Part shown: piece after piece, positions 16,408 to 25,837 of the stretch | Layout: every line of letters begins with the position of its first letter | Position numbering within the stretch: position 1 is the first letter of the stretch | Assembly (NCBI GenBank): GCA_963974445.1 | Contig: CAXBDI010000003.1 | Span: 1-64,000 of the forward strand | Length of the DNA: 64,000 nt | Source: JACKII01 sp963974445 | Lineage (GTDB): Bacteria; Pseudomonadota; Alphaproteobacteria; Bin95 | Direction of reading: 5' to 3' | Program-made: the position numbers and the translations under genes | The notes under the pieces: generated by a model | Seen by the model: the letters and a program-made list of their open reading frames with translations, nothing else | Databases searched by the model: none | Told to the model about the DNA's origin: nothing

Positions 16408-18777
16408 ATGCGAGGCGGGATGGCGCGTGTAGCTCGCTGGATCGGCAGAGGGTTGCTGGCCCTTCTGGTCCTGACGATTTTAGCGGTTGCGGGCTTGATG
16501 CTGTGGCTTCGAAGCTCGGTGCCGCAATTGGATGGCGAGCGCGCGCTGGCGGGGTTGGAAGCGCCCGTGCTGGTGGTGCGTGACGCCCAGGGCATCCCGC
16601 ACATCCGGGCGGAGAGTTGGGCCGACGCCCAGCGCACTTTGGGCTTTCTGCATGCTCAGGACCGCCTGTTCCAAATGGAAATGAGCCGCCGCATCGCCCG
16701 CGGCCGGTTGGCGGAGATCGCCGGAAGCTCGGTCGCCAATCTGGATCGGCGGATGCGGACGTTCGGCCTGGCGCCGCTGGTGGAGGCGGACGCGAAGGCG
16801 CTGCCGCCGGAAGTCTTGCGCCTGTTTCAAGCCTATGCGGACGGCGTGAATGCGTTCCTGAAATCGCGGATGGGTGCGCTGCCGCCGGAATTTCTGGCGT
16901 TTCCCGATGCGCCAGAGCCCTGGACGCCGGCGGATTCCCTGCTCTGGCTGAAGCTGATGGGCCTGCAACTCACCGCCGACTGGAGCAGTGAGTTGCAGCG
17001 CGCGTCCCTGGCCGAGGTGCTGTCGCCAGACCAGATTGCCGAGCTTTATCCGGACCTTGAAGGGCCGATAACCTTAGGCGAACTGCCGCCGCCGGACGCG
17101 GTTCGATACGCCCTGGACCTGGCCGGCGTGGTCGAGGAGGGGGCAGGCTCCAATCTTTGGCTGTTTAGCGGCGAGCGCACCGATACGGGCAAGCCGATCC
17201 TCGCCAACGACCCGCATTTGGGCTTCAGCGTACCGAACGTCTGGTATCTGGTGCGGATCGAAACGCCGGACGGCATCGTCGCCGGCGCCAGTGCGCCAGG
17301 CTTTCCGCTGGTGGTGCTGGGCCATAACGGTAAGGTCGCCTGGGGCTTGACCAATGCTTATGGCGATACGTCCGACGTCTTCGTCGAGCGCGTCGACCCG
17401 TCGGACCCGAGCCGCTACCAGACGCCCGACGGCACCGCCGCGTTCGAGACGCGGGAAGAGGTTATCGACGTGCGCTTCGGCGAGCCGCAAGCGATGACGG
17501 TGCGGACCAGCCGGCACGGCCCCGTCATCTCCGACGTCCCGGATCGAAATGGCCGGGTGCCGGTCGCCGACGGCACGGTGCTGGCCCTCGCCCACACGGC
17601 GTTGCTGCCGGGCGATGGCACGGCACTGGCGCTTCTGAACGCGCAGCGGGCCGAAACGGTGGCTGAAGCGATGGAGGCGATGCGGACGATCCAAGGGCCG
17701 CAACAGAACGTCGCCATCGCCGACGCCTCCGGCACGATTGGTTTGATCGCACCTGCACTGGTGCCGCTGCGCAAGCAGCCATCGAGCCCACTGCCGGTCC
17801 CCGGTTGGGATGGCGACCACGACTGGACCGGGTTTATTCCCTTCGAGGAACTGCCCCGGATAACGAACCCGCCGAGCGGACGATTGGTCAACGCCAACAA
17901 CAAACTCGTCGGCCCGGATTATCCTTACGATCTGGGTGACGCCTGGGCATCGCCATTGCGGGCGGAGGCGATTATCGAGGCGCTGGACCGCGAGGCGCCG
18001 CATACGGTCGCGCATTCGGTGCGGGTGCAGACGGATGTAACGTCGGTTTCGGCCCGCAAGCTGCTGGCCCTGGTCGACTGGAACCGTATCGGAGACGCAC
18101 TGCCGGCCGACCTGGCGGCGGCGATGCAGCGATGGGACGCTCAGATGGCGCCAGACCAGCCGGAGCCGCTACTCTACTATGCTTGGCACCGCGCGCTGCT
18201 GCGGGTGCTGTACGCCGACGAGTTGGGCGCGCAGTTTCAGACCGTCAATTCCAACGATGCTGCCCGGCTGCTGCACACCCTGACCGCGGCCCGCCACTGG
18301 TGCGACGACGTGACGACCGACGCGGTGGAAGACTGCGATGCGGCGATTGCCAAGGCATTCGGCGACGCTTTCACTTTGCTGACCGAGCGGTTCGGTGACG
18401 ATTGGCGCGATTGGCGGTGGGGCGAGGCGCATCAGGCGCGGTTCCGCCACATGCTGTTCGGCTTCATCCCGGTGCTGCGCGATATTTTCGACGTTTCGGT
18501 CCCGCATGGCGGCGGCCGGGATACGCCGGATGCCGGCGTGATCAGCTTCGACGAGAAGACGCTGTTTCAACAGGTGCACGGCGCCGGTTTCCGGGCCGTC
18601 TACGATTTGGCGGACCTGAACCGATCCCGCTTCATGCAGGCAGTCGGGCAATCGGGCAACATTTACTCGCCCTATTACGCCAACCTGCTGCCGCTTTGGG
18701 CCGAGGGCAAGACCTTGTCGCTGGCGCCGTTGACCGAGGGCGTCGAACATCGGCTGCACCTCGTGCCAGCGCCTTAG
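16408..18777 (+). CDS. Penicillin acylase-family Ntn hydrolase
   Basis: 789 residues, standard length for the family. A membrane helix or uncleaved signal occupies residues 11-34, so the enzyme is exported or anchored in the periplasm. The precursor should cut itself before Ser 248 in GAGSNLW; that Ser becomes the N-terminal nucleophile of the beta chain. FLHAQDRLFQMEM in the alpha chain and LANDPHLGFSVPNVWY and VLGHNGKVAWGLTN in the beta chain are family blocks. Members cleave amide bonds of beta-lactams, acyl-homoserine lactones or other N-acyl compounds; the substrate here is not indicated. An alternative start lies at 16420. It converges with the GNAT gene, 14 bp away. Confidence 0.93.
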   Translation: MRGGMARVARWIGRGLLALLVLTILAVAGLMLWLRSSVPQLDGERALAGLEAPVLVVRDAQGIPHIRAESWADAQRTLGFLHAQDRLFQMEMSRRIARGRLAEIAGSSVANLDRRMRTFGLAPLVEADAKALPPEVLRLFQAYADGVNAFLKSRMGALPPEFLAFPDAPEPWTPADSLLWLKLMGLQLTADWSSELQRASLAEVLSPDQIAELYPDLEGPITLGELPPPDAVRYALDLAGVVEEGAGSNLWLFSGERTDTGKPILANDPHLGFSVPNVWYLVRIETPDGIVAGASAPGFPLVVLGHNGKVAWGLTNAYGDTSDVFVERVDPSDPSRYQTPDGTAAFETREEVIDVRFGEPQAMTVRTSRHGPVISDVPDRNGRVPVADGTVLALAHTALLPGDGTALALLNAQRAETVAEAMEAMRTIQGPQQNVAIADASGTIGLIAPALVPLRKQPSSPLPVPGWDGDHDWTGFIPFEELPRITNPPSGRLVNANNKLVGPDYPYDLGDAWASPLRAEAIIEALDREAPHTVAHSVRVQTDVTSVSARKLLALVDWNRIGDALPADLAAAMQRWDAQMAPDQPEPLLYYAWHRALLRVLYADELGAQFQTVNSNDAARLLHTLTAARHWCDDVTTDAVEDCDAAIAKAFGDAFTLLTERFGDDWRDWRWGEAHQARFRHMLFGFIPVLRDIFDVSVPHGGGRDTPDAGVISFDEKTLFQQVHGAGFRAVYDLADLNRSRFMQAVGQSGNIYSPYYANLLPLWAEGKTLSLAPLTEGVEHRLHLVPAP

Positions 18778-18791
18778 TCATAGCGCTCTCG

Positions 18792-19268
18792 TCAAAAAGC
18801 CGAGCGGGCCGGCAGGTCGTAGAGAAGATGATCGACGCGCACCGCCAACCGGTCGTAGAGGGCGCAGGCGGCGGCGTTTTGCGGCAGAGTGCTCCAGCGC
18901 ACCAAAGGCAAGCCCCGGCGCACGGCTTCGGCTTGCAGTGCGGCCAGCAGCGCGGCGCCTATGCCCTGACCCCTGGCCATACGATCAACATAAAGGTCGT
19001 CGAGGAACAGCGCCTCCGCTGCCGACAGCGGGCACGGAAACACGCGGAAATGCGCCAGGCCGATGGGCCGCTTGCCGACGTTGAGCGCGATCAGCCCCTC
19101 GACCGGATGCGCCGGGTCCTGCAGCCATGCCCATACGCGCTCGCGCATCGCCTTCGTTTGTGCGACTGACTGGCTGTCGGCGAAGGCCGCATAGAGTTGC
19201 GACCAGACCGCCCGATGTGCGCTTTGTACAGGTACGATCATGGCGGTCGGAGGGTCCGTAGAATGCAT
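18792..19268 (-). CDS. GNAT-family N-acetyltransferase
   Basis: 158 residues from the ATG at 19268. The GNAT core is clear: LFLDDLYVDRMARGQGIGAALL holds acetyl-CoA (R-G-Q-G-I-G) near residues 90-105, followed by WSTLPQNAAACALYDRLA. The acceptor is unknown. No strong ribosome site precedes any of the candidate starts (19349, 19268, 19241), so the start is uncertain. It is divergent from the SDR gene (74 bp) and convergent with the penicillin acylase gene. Confidence 0.85.
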   Translation of the reverse strand: MHSTDPPTAMIVPVQSAHRAVWSQLYAAFADSQSVAQTKAMRERVWAWLQDPAHPVEGLIALNVGKRPIGLAHFRVFPCPLSAAEALFLDDLYVDRMARGQGIGAALLAALQAEAVRRGLPLVRWSTLPQNAAACALYDRLAVRVDHLLYDLPARSAF

Positions 19269-19342
19269 GGCGAGCGACTCTAGACCGGGTAGGGTAAACA
19301 TTCGCTTGCGGTCCGCTTGTCGAAAAACCAGGAGAGGCCCGG

Positions 19343-20197
19343 ATGACAAATCGAATGCAAGGCAAGACAGTGATGGTGACCGGCGCCACCGACGGCATCG
19401 GCCTGGTGACGGCGCGCGTGCTGGCGGAGCAGGGCGCGCGCGTGCTGCTGGTCGGCCGCAATGAGCAGAAGGGCCGGCAGGCCATCGCCAGTATTCGCCA
19501 AACCGCGAGCGGCGCCGATCTCACCTTTCACCGCGCCGACCTCAGCCTGATGGCCGACATCCGGTGCCTGGTCCGCAATGTTATGGAGAGCGAGCCGCAT
19601 CTGGATGTGCTGGTGAACAATGCCGGGGGCATTTTTCAGAACCGCAGCGAAACCGCCGAAGGGTTCGAGCGCACATTCGCCCTCAACCATCTCAACTATT
19701 TCCTGCTGACCCACCTGTTGCTGGGTCCGCTGCGGCAGGCGCCGTCCGCGCGGATAGTCAACGTCGCCAGCCGGGCGCATGAGGGCGGCGTGCTGGATTT
19801 CGACGATTTGCAGATGCAGCGGAGGTACAACGGCTGGCGCGCCTACCGCACGTCAAAACTGGCTAACATCCTGTTTACCCGGGCTTTGGCCAAGCGGCTG
19901 GAGGGCTCCACGGTCACCGCCAACTCGTTGCATCCTGGCTTCGTGCGCACGCGGTTCGGCGGCGGCAACGCCGCGCCATTCCGTCTGGCGGTTCGCCTGG
20001 CTATGGCCGCGATGGCGATCGATGTCGAGGAGGGGGCGAAGACCTCGATCCATCTGGCCGCCTCGCCGGACGTCGAGGGGCAGAGCGGCGGCTATTATGT
20101 GAAGTCGGCTCCGGCGACGCCATCGGCCGCCGCTCAGGACGATGCCGCCGCCGAACGGCTCTGGCAGATCAGCGAGGCGATGGTCGCCGCGAAGTAA
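19343..20197 (+). CDS. Short-chain dehydrogenase/reductase, retinol-dehydrogenase-like
   Basis: 284 residues. The classical SDR motifs are present: TGATDGIG (residues 13-20) for NADP, NNAGG for fold stability, Ser in NVASRAH and the active-site YRTSK. The extended region after YxxxK (SLHPGFVRTRFG, then a hydrophobic patch) is like the retinol dehydrogenase / WW-domain oxidoreductase group, so a lipophilic alcohol or ketone is a reasonable but unproven substrate. AGGAGAGG stands just before ATG 19343. It converges with ydbL, 8 bp away. Confidence 0.9.
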   Translation: MTNRMQGKTVMVTGATDGIGLVTARVLAEQGARVLLVGRNEQKGRQAIASIRQTASGADLTFHRADLSLMADIRCLVRNVMESEPHLDVLVNNAGGIFQNRSETAEGFERTFALNHLNYFLLTHLLLGPLRQAPSARIVNVASRAHEGGVLDFDDLQMQRRYNGWRAYRTSKLANILFTRALAKRLEGSTVTANSLHPGFVRTRFGGGNAAPFRLAVRLAMAAMAIDVEEGAKTSIHLAASPDVEGQSGGYYVKSAPATPSAAAQDDAAAERLWQISEAMVAAK

Positions 20198-20205
20198 TTA
20201 GCCGG

Positions 20206-20520
20206 CTACTTCTGCTGCCAGCGTCCGCCGACCATCAGATAGGTGCCGTTCGGAACCTGTTTGTATATTTGCTGACCGATCACGGTTTCGACCTGTGGCA
20301 GGGTAGAGCCGGTACGGGCGGCAATCGACTGGTACTCATCGCGGCGGGCGGCATTGACCTGGTTGACCAGCGCAGTGACCTCCGGTGTCGGTGTTTTGAT
20401 GGGCGCAATATAGCCTTGCGGCGTCTCGCCGACCAGGCCGCGGCTGCGCGCTTCGGTCAAGTCCAAAGCGCTGGCTGGGGCCGCAAACAACAGCAGGAAC
20501 AGGACAATTACATAGCGCAT
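20206..20520 (-). CDS. ydbL: YdbL family protein (DUF1318), periplasmic
   Basis: 104 residues with a clear signal peptide (MRYVIVLFLLLFAAPASA) and a mature domain typical of YdbL, including GYIAP, AARRDEYQSIAARTG and the C-terminal TYLMVGGRWQQK. In enterobacteria YdbL is encoded with YdbH and YnbE and modulates their envelope function. The start at 20520 overlaps the ynbE stop (TGATG), confirming the short form; a longer upstream frame is ynbE/ydbH antisense-phase sequence. It is the last gene of the minus-strand run. Confidence 0.9.
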   Translation of the reverse strand: MRYVIVLFLLLFAAPASALDLTEARSRGLVGETPQGYIAPIKTPTPEVTALVNQVNAARRDEYQSIAARTGSTLPQVETVIGQQIYKQVPNGTYLMVGGRWQQK

Positions 20521-20705
20521 CAGAACAGGTCCTTTCGCTCGCGCAACAGATCTTCGACTTCTCGTTCGATCTTGATCCGAACTTCGCGTTCGATTTTTAC
20601 ATTCAAGTTGATGACAATCGGTTTGTCCGGCGCCTTGAGCTGAATCGTCGGCTCGCAGGCCGCCAACACCAATCCCGCCAGCAGTATCGATCCGCGAACC
20701 GTCAC
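20520..20705 (-). CDS. ynbE: YnbE-like outer-membrane lipoprotein
   Basis: 61 residues. The lipobox LVLAAC puts the lipidated Cys at residue 17, and the mature part is only about 45 residues. It continues with IVINLNVKIEREVRIKIEREVEDLL, whose alternating pattern is the YnbE signature (written here as its two parts, IVINLNVKIEREV and RIKIEREVEDLL). In E. coli the lipoprotein YnbE multimerises and docks on the C-terminus of YdbH to complete an inner-to-outer membrane bridge for phospholipid. The start overlaps the ydbH stop (ATGA), and the stop overlaps the ydbL start. Confidence 0.9.
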   Translation of the reverse strand: MTVRGSILLAGLVLAACEPTIQLKAPDKPIVINLNVKIEREVRIKIEREVEDLLRERKDLF

Positions 20706-23700
20706 CGGCTTTCCTCGGTCCAGGTATAGCTGGTGATGTTCGCCGTATCGTCGGCGGCATCGTTGAGGATTTGCCGCATCGGACCTTCCAGGTTGATATT
20801 GATCTCAATCGGCAACCGATCGAGCGTGACGCCATCGTAGGTCAAGGGTTGAGCGCTTTCGCCGGCAATATGCAACTGAATTCGCAACTCTTCGGCGTCG
20901 CGCTCGTCCAGGCCGATGGCGACCTTGTCGAAGCGAAAATCCTTCAATGCCTGCACGAGTAAATCGGTTGCCTGATTGGCTTTTTCAAGCGCATCGCCAA
21001 TCCCGGCAGCGCTGTAGCGAATACGGCCGGGCCGCAGCGTCTCCAGCCGCGCGCCCTGAATCAGCATCTCGCCATTGACCTGGACGATGGGGATTTGGCC
21101 GGAAAGCTCCCCCTCCGCCTTCAATTCCCCGAATTCGGCAAAGCGCAGCGCTTGCCCCAAATCGATGCCCTCGACATTAAGTACTGTGCCGAAACTGAGA
21201 TTGACCGGGTCGAGTTGCAGCGGCGCGGCGCTGACCTGGCCGCCGAACAGGTCGAACTGCCGCAAATGGAGCCGGATATCGTCGAGCGACTTCATCTCGA
21301 ACTCGACGACTCCCAGAGTCAGTGGCACGCCCACATCCAGCTTGCCGATGGTGATACGCTGCGGGCCTGCCGTGACCGGGGGAACCATATTGGCGAAGTC
21401 GATGGCGGCGATGGCATTGCGCAGCGTCAGCTCCGCTGTCTGCAAGTGCTCGAACGAGAAGGCCAGCGTGCCGGATTGCCGGAGGCCGCGCGGCGTCCAA
21501 CTGGCGCTGGCGTCCAGGGTGATTTGGGCGTTGGCGTCGAGGATCAGGCCCCTGGCCCCGGGAAACAGATCGGCCGGTTGCAATACGTTCGGCAGGAACA
21601 GCAGCGGCGCGTGAAAGCGGGCCTGACCGGTGCCTTTTTCCAGATAGTGCTCGCCCGTGACGGTGAAGGCGATCCGCTGCTTGAGATCGGCCAGCCGGCC
21701 GTTGAAGGCCAAGGCCTTACCCCTGTCGGTCACATCCAGTTGCAGGCGCATTGGCACCATGAACGGATTGGCCACCGCGTGGCTGATACGCCCTATGGTT
21801 AGCCGGCCAGACCGGTTTTTCAGGCCCGAGCCGGCGGCGATATCGACCGTGATATCGCTCGCCAGAATGGGCGGGTTCGGCGTCGAAATCTGGCCGTCGC
21901 GAACCCGAATGCCGACCGCATGCGGCAGGATATCGATACTCAGCCCGTCGAGCCGGAATTTGGCTGACTCAGCGCCCCTTGGGGCTTCGCGCGCGGTGAA
22001 CGCCCCGGCCACCCGGTCGAAATCCAGATTGCCGGTGAGTTCGCCGGAGGCGGCATCGAAGGCCAGATACTGCTCGCGGTCCTTGGCGAGGCGCACGACC
22101 GTCGGTCCGGTCATGCGAATTGTCCGTCCGCTGAGCCCCAACAGCCGCGCCTGGCCGCCGTTTTCGAACTCGGCAGAGAGCCGCTGGCCGGCCCACTGGA
22201 CTTTTGCCCGCAGGTCGAGATCGCCCTGGGCAAAGTGGATCGCCGGGTCAGGGGAGCCGCCGGTGCGGCCGAAGAAAGCCAGCGTTGCCGATGCCGCGTC
22301 CGGCGTCGCGGTCAGGTTCTCGATCTGCAATTCGCCGCTGGCGCGCATCGCGCCGATCTGCGTGTCGACCAGCCGCAGGGTCAGCCGCGGGCTGGTGAGG
22401 ACGGGGTCGCCCGCCGGTGGAAGCTCGACCGCGAACACGCCTTCCGTCAACAGGCCGAAGGCCGGATTGCCCAGGCGGACCGCCATGGAGCTCTCCAGGC
22501 TGTAGCTGCCGTCGGTGCGCCGCTGCACGCGGATTTCAGGGCTGCCGAGTGTCGGGCCGCCATAGGCGACGAACACCGACTCTTCGACCAACGGCGCGAG
22601 CAGCGGCGGCAGCCGGTCGCGGACCTCGTCCGACAATGCCAGGCCGACGATGCGCAGCCCTTCGGGCAGGCGCATGCGGATCTGGTCCTGTTGGGCCTGG
22701 CCAATGATCCGCCCGGAGACCTCTTCCATCGCAACCAGATCGCCCCAGCGCACGCCCCTCAGCGCCAGCGACATCAGACCATCCGCCGCCGCGAATTGTA
22801 GCGAAGCGGCGTTGGTTGCGATGTCGCCCTCGGTCCGCAACGACAGCGCTACCGTGGCCTCGCCCTGTCCGTAGACCGGAAAGCCCGTGGCTCGGGCGAG
22901 CGGCGTCAGCCAGTCGATCTGCACGACGCCATTCATCGACAGGTGCGAGTCGGCGTCGCGTTGCAGCCGGATGTTGAACGGTTTTTCCTGGTCGGCGGTG
23001 GTGATCTTCGCCGCTAGATCGGCTGGCGTGCCGCTCAGATCGATGCGCGGCGCCGTCACCTGCCAGTCGGGGCCGGTAGCCTGTTGGGCTTGCAGAGTAG
23101 CTGTCAGAGACGGGCTGCCGGAGGTTGGCAACACCGCCTCCGCCTCGATGGCTACAGCGTCGAGGGCGACGCCGTCCGGCAGTTGCACGCGCTCCGGCGC
23201 CCATGAGAACTCAACCGTATGGGCGTCACCCATCGCGCCAGTAAGGCGGATCGGCCCGCTGGCGCTGGCGCCATTACCGGCGGCGACTAACCGGCCATCG
23301 ATCGTGATCCGCCATGCGCCGCCCGCCCCGGGCGTTGCCGTAATCGTGAAGCCGGTCAATTCGACGTCGCCGGCGTCATGAGCAAGCGCGAGTTCGCCTC
23401 TGGCCTCAACCACCTCGCCGAAGCTCGCCCCCAGCGATGTGCGCGCGCTGACCGGCCCCGCCAAAGGGCTGTCGACCGTGACTTCCGCATTTCGCAGCGT
23501 CAGGGCCGCCAGCGGGAAGCGCATCGGCTCGTCGGACGACTGAGTGTCGGTTGAGCCAAGCGGCAGGCCGTCTATCGCGAGGTTGCCTTCCGCATCGACC
23601 CGCGCCCTAACCCGTGCGCCATCGATGCTGACGGTCTTGAGCTTGCCCTCGATCACGTCGAGAGCGTCGAAGGTGACGACGATCCGGTCCGCCTGCACCG

Positions 23701-23896
23701 CATCGCTAAAGCGCACGTCACGCAAGACGATGCGGTCGATGCCGAGCGACTCCAGCGTCGCCTCACCGTCGTCGATGCCAAGCGCCAGCATCGCCGGGTG
23801 CACCAGGAATTGCGCCCAGCTATCGGCCCATGCGCTGCTCGGCGCCAACCACAAAATGGCCAGAGCCAGGGTGCGGACGACGGCCAGGCGGTGCAT
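20702..23896 (-). CDS. ydbH: YdbH family AsmA-like intermembrane phospholipid transport protein
   Basis: 1064 residues, slightly longer than the roughly 880 of E. coli YdbH. An N-terminal hydrophobic segment (residues 5-24) is followed by many beta-rich repeats. The conserved C-terminal region (about 830-1010) includes LLFLPNVLQPADLFPGARG upstream and PVNLSFGTVLNVEGIDLGQ. Such proteins form long hydrophobic grooves across the periplasm, and YdbH is partly redundant with TamB and YhdP in moving phospholipid to the outer membrane. The ydbH-ynbE-ydbL order, with 4-bp and 1-bp overlaps, matches E. coli. It lies only 17 bp after the flavin monooxygenase gene. The N-terminal segment could be an anchor or a cleaved signal (APSSAWA). 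Confidence 0.88.
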   Translation of the reverse strand: MHRLAVVRTLALAILWLAPSSAWADSWAQFLVHPAMLALGIDDGEATLESLGIDRIVLRDVRFSDAVQADRIVVTFDALDVIEGKLKTVSIDGARVRARVDAEGNLAIDGLPLGSTDTQSSDEPMRFPLAALTLRNAEVTVDSPLAGPVSARTSLGASFGEVVEARGELALAHDAGDVELTGFTITATPGAGGAWRITIDGRLVAAGNGASASGPIRLTGAMGDAHTVEFSWAPERVQLPDGVALDAVAIEAEAVLPTSGSPSLTATLQAQQATGPDWQVTAPRIDLSGTPADLAAKITTADQEKPFNIRLQRDADSHLSMNGVVQIDWLTPLARATGFPVYGQGEATVALSLRTEGDIATNAASLQFAAADGLMSLALRGVRWGDLVAMEEVSGRIIGQAQQDQIRMRLPEGLRIVGLALSDEVRDRLPPLLAPLVEESVFVAYGGPTLGSPEIRVQRRTDGSYSLESSMAVRLGNPAFGLLTEGVFAVELPPAGDPVLTSPRLTLRLVDTQIGAMRASGELQIENLTATPDAASATLAFFGRTGGSPDPAIHFAQGDLDLRAKVQWAGQRLSAEFENGGQARLLGLSGRTIRMTGPTVVRLAKDREQYLAFDAASGELTGNLDFDRVAGAFTAREAPRGAESAKFRLDGLSIDILPHAVGIRVRDGQISTPNPPILASDITVDIAAGSGLKNRSGRLTIGRISHAVANPFMVPMRLQLDVTDRGKALAFNGRLADLKQRIAFTVTGEHYLEKGTGQARFHAPLLFLPNVLQPADLFPGARGLILDANAQITLDASASWTPRGLRQSGTLAFSFEHLQTAELTLRNAIAAIDFANMVPPVTAGPQRITIGKLDVGVPLTLGVVEFEMKSLDDIRLHLRQFDLFGGQVSAAPLQLDPVNLSFGTVLNVEGIDLGQALRFAEFGELKAEGELSGQIPIVQVNGEMLIQGARLETLRPGRIRYSAAGIGDALEKANQATDLLVQALKDFRFDKVAIGLDERDAEELRIQLHIAGESAQPLTYDGVTLDRLPIEININLEGPMRQILNDAADDTANITSYTWTEESR

Positions 23897-23913
23897 GGAC
23901 GGTGATGGCGGGG

Positions 23914-24867
23914 CTACACCAATGGCATCACCTCTGCCGAGAAGCGCTCCATCCGCTCCAGCATCTCGGCGCGGTCGTTGCTCGTGACGTTGACGATCAT
24001 AATCTGCATGCCGGCGTCGGCAAAGGCGCGCACGTCGCCGGCCCGCTGCTCCGCCGTGCCGGTCATGGCGATGCGGGCGCCGTCCATTTGCTTGGCCGTT
24101 TCGGAGTGATAGGCGCTGTTGTAGGCGAGGCCCACCGCATCCGGGTCGCGGCCGGCCTCGGCCACCGCCTGCTTCACCCGCTGCGAGCGCTCACGGTAGG
24201 CATCGGCGGAGGCGAGGCGGAATTTCGGGTTGGAGGAGAACGGGTACCAGACATCGCCCACCGCCGCCACGCGCCGCATCGCCGGCCCGCTCTCGCCACC
24301 GATCCACAGCGGCGGGTGCGGTTTCTGCACGGGCTTCGGGTCGAAGATGATGTCGCGGAACTTCACGAACTCGCCGTCGTAGGATGGGTTTTCCTGGGTC
24401 CACAACGCCTTCATCGCACCGATATATTCATCGGTGACCTGACCGCGCTTCTCGAAGGGCGCGATGCCGAGAGCCTCGAACTCCTCCCGCATCCAGCCGG
24501 TGCCGCAGCCGATAGAGATGCGGCCGCCGGACAGCACGTCCATGGTTGCAATCGACTTGGCCATGAACAGCGGGTTGCGGTGCGGCACGACGACGACGGA
24601 AGACAGCAGGCGCAGCGTCTTGGTCGCCGCCGCCAGCCAGGCCAGCAGCGTGAATTGCTCCATGCAGTCGCCATTGCCATCGGCGGTCCACGGGAAATCA
24701 CCGGTTTCGGAGTACGGATACTTGGCATCGATGGAGCGCGGGCAGAGGATGTGGTCAGACACGGTCAGATAGCTGAAGCCCAGCCGCTCCGCCGCCTCGG
24801 CAATGGCGCGGATATCGGCGGGATTGGAGAGCGGGCCGCGGGATGGGGCGCTGAGTCCGAATTGCAT
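23914..24867 (-). CDS. LLM-class oxidoreductase, Rv2161c-like subgroup
   Basis: 317-residue luciferase-like TIM barrel. YLTVSDHI near residue 35, VVVVPHRNPLFMAKSIATMDVLSGG near 95 (seen as VVVVPHRNP and ATMDVLSGGR) and IGCGTGWMREEFEALG are typical of the group often annotated as F420-dependent in actinobacteria. Whether this organism uses F420 or FMN cannot be seen here. Start at 24867 has AGGGAG 8 nt upstream; 24873 is possible. The gene sits 25 bp after the secreted-protein gene and 17 bp before ydbH, so it is probably in the same transcript. Confidence 0.88.
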   Translation of the reverse strand: MQFGLSAPSRGPLSNPADIRAIAEAAERLGFSYLTVSDHILCPRSIDAKYPYSETGDFPWTADGNGDCMEQFTLLAWLAAATKTLRLLSSVVVVPHRNPLFMAKSIATMDVLSGGRISIGCGTGWMREEFEALGIAPFEKRGQVTDEYIGAMKALWTQENPSYDGEFVKFRDIIFDPKPVQKPHPPLWIGGESGPAMRRVAAVGDVWYPFSSNPKFRLASADAYRERSQRVKQAVAEAGRDPDAVGLAYNSAYHSETAKQMDGARIAMTGTAEQRAGDVRAFADAGMQIMIVNVTSNDRAEMLERMERFSAEVMPLV

Positions 24868-24892
24868 GGGCATTCTCCCTTGATGGTCGAGG

Positions 24893-25837
24893 CTATTGCG
24901 GCTTGGCCGCCGTTTGCCAGGTGACTTTGCTGGCCAGCATAGCAAACTCGGCCCGATAAAGCGCCTCCTCTGCGACCGGGCCGATGCCGACGGTTCGGAT
25001 ATAGCTGCAATCGCGGAAGCGGATCGACTGGACAACCAGCACCGGTTGGCCGTTCATCTGCCCCGCGGCCTCGGTCACAACGCCGCCGTCGGTTCCGAGC
25101 CGGGCATCGTAGGTGGCCGATATTTTCAGGTCCTGAACCTGGTTGACGCTCGCGGCCGCATTTTCCGCGAATTGATGCACCCCGTCGGCCCACAGACGGC
25201 AATCCTGGCCCAAAGACGCGGCGATCACGAACAGGGGCCGGTGCTCCGGATCACCTATGTAGGCCGCATCCGTCAGGAGCGCGGCGCTGCCGGAGAGCGC
25301 ACGGATAAAGCGAAACCGCTCGGTCTCGCCAAAGGTAAACGGCAGGACCTTGCGCGGGTCGCTGCGTTTTTCGGCGATTGCAATGGATTTCAGGACCGTT
25401 TCGATCTTGGCGCGGCGGGCGGGCGAGGCCAGCACGGTTGGTATCTGTGCGGTGACAAGTAGCGTCACATGCGGCGCGCCGATCAGTAACAGCCATTTGT
25501 CGAAGGGCTGGCCGCCCACCTGTTGGCTGCCGCGGCCGATCAGCGCCTTGCTATCGCCCTGACGGATTTCCTCGGTCTCGTCAAGCAAGATGCCCTGGTC
25601 GGAAAGCGCGGCTTTATCGGCCAGAAGGCCTTGGGCCACCGGCTCGAACGCATTCGGCGGCAACTCGGTTATCAGGATCGAGGCGCGCGCCTTCGGCCAA
25701 AGTGCGCCGGAGAACTGCTGGCTTTCCTCGAAGCCTTCCGGCAGGTCGATCACCGTATAGCTGCCGGTCAACTGCGTAGCGGCCACAGCCGGGAAGCCGG
25801 CGAGCAGCGCCAGGCACAGGCACAGAATGCGGCTCAT
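24893..25837 (-). CDS. Exported protein of unknown function
   Basis: 314 residues beginning with a signal peptide (cleavage expected after AVAA, about residue 20). The mature protein is mixed alpha/beta, with no motif I recognise and only two Cys (in QDCRLW and RDCSYIRT), which could form a disulfide in the periplasm. Its start overlaps the thioesterase stop (ATGA) and the flavin monooxygenase follows after 25 bp, so it is translated from a shared message. Function cannot be assigned. Confidence 0.75.
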   Translation of the reverse strand: MSRILCLCLALLAGFPAVAATQLTGSYTVIDLPEGFEESQQFSGALWPKARASILITELPPNAFEPVAQGLLADKAALSDQGILLDETEEIRQGDSKALIGRGSQQVGGQPFDKWLLLIGAPHVTLLVTAQIPTVLASPARRAKIETVLKSIAIAEKRSDPRKVLPFTFGETERFRFIRALSGSAALLTDAAYIGDPEHRPLFVIAASLGQDCRLWADGVHQFAENAAASVNQVQDLKISATYDARLGTDGGVVTEAAGQMNGQPVLVVQSIRFRDCSYIRTVGIGPVAEEALYRAEFAMLASKVTWQTAAKPQ

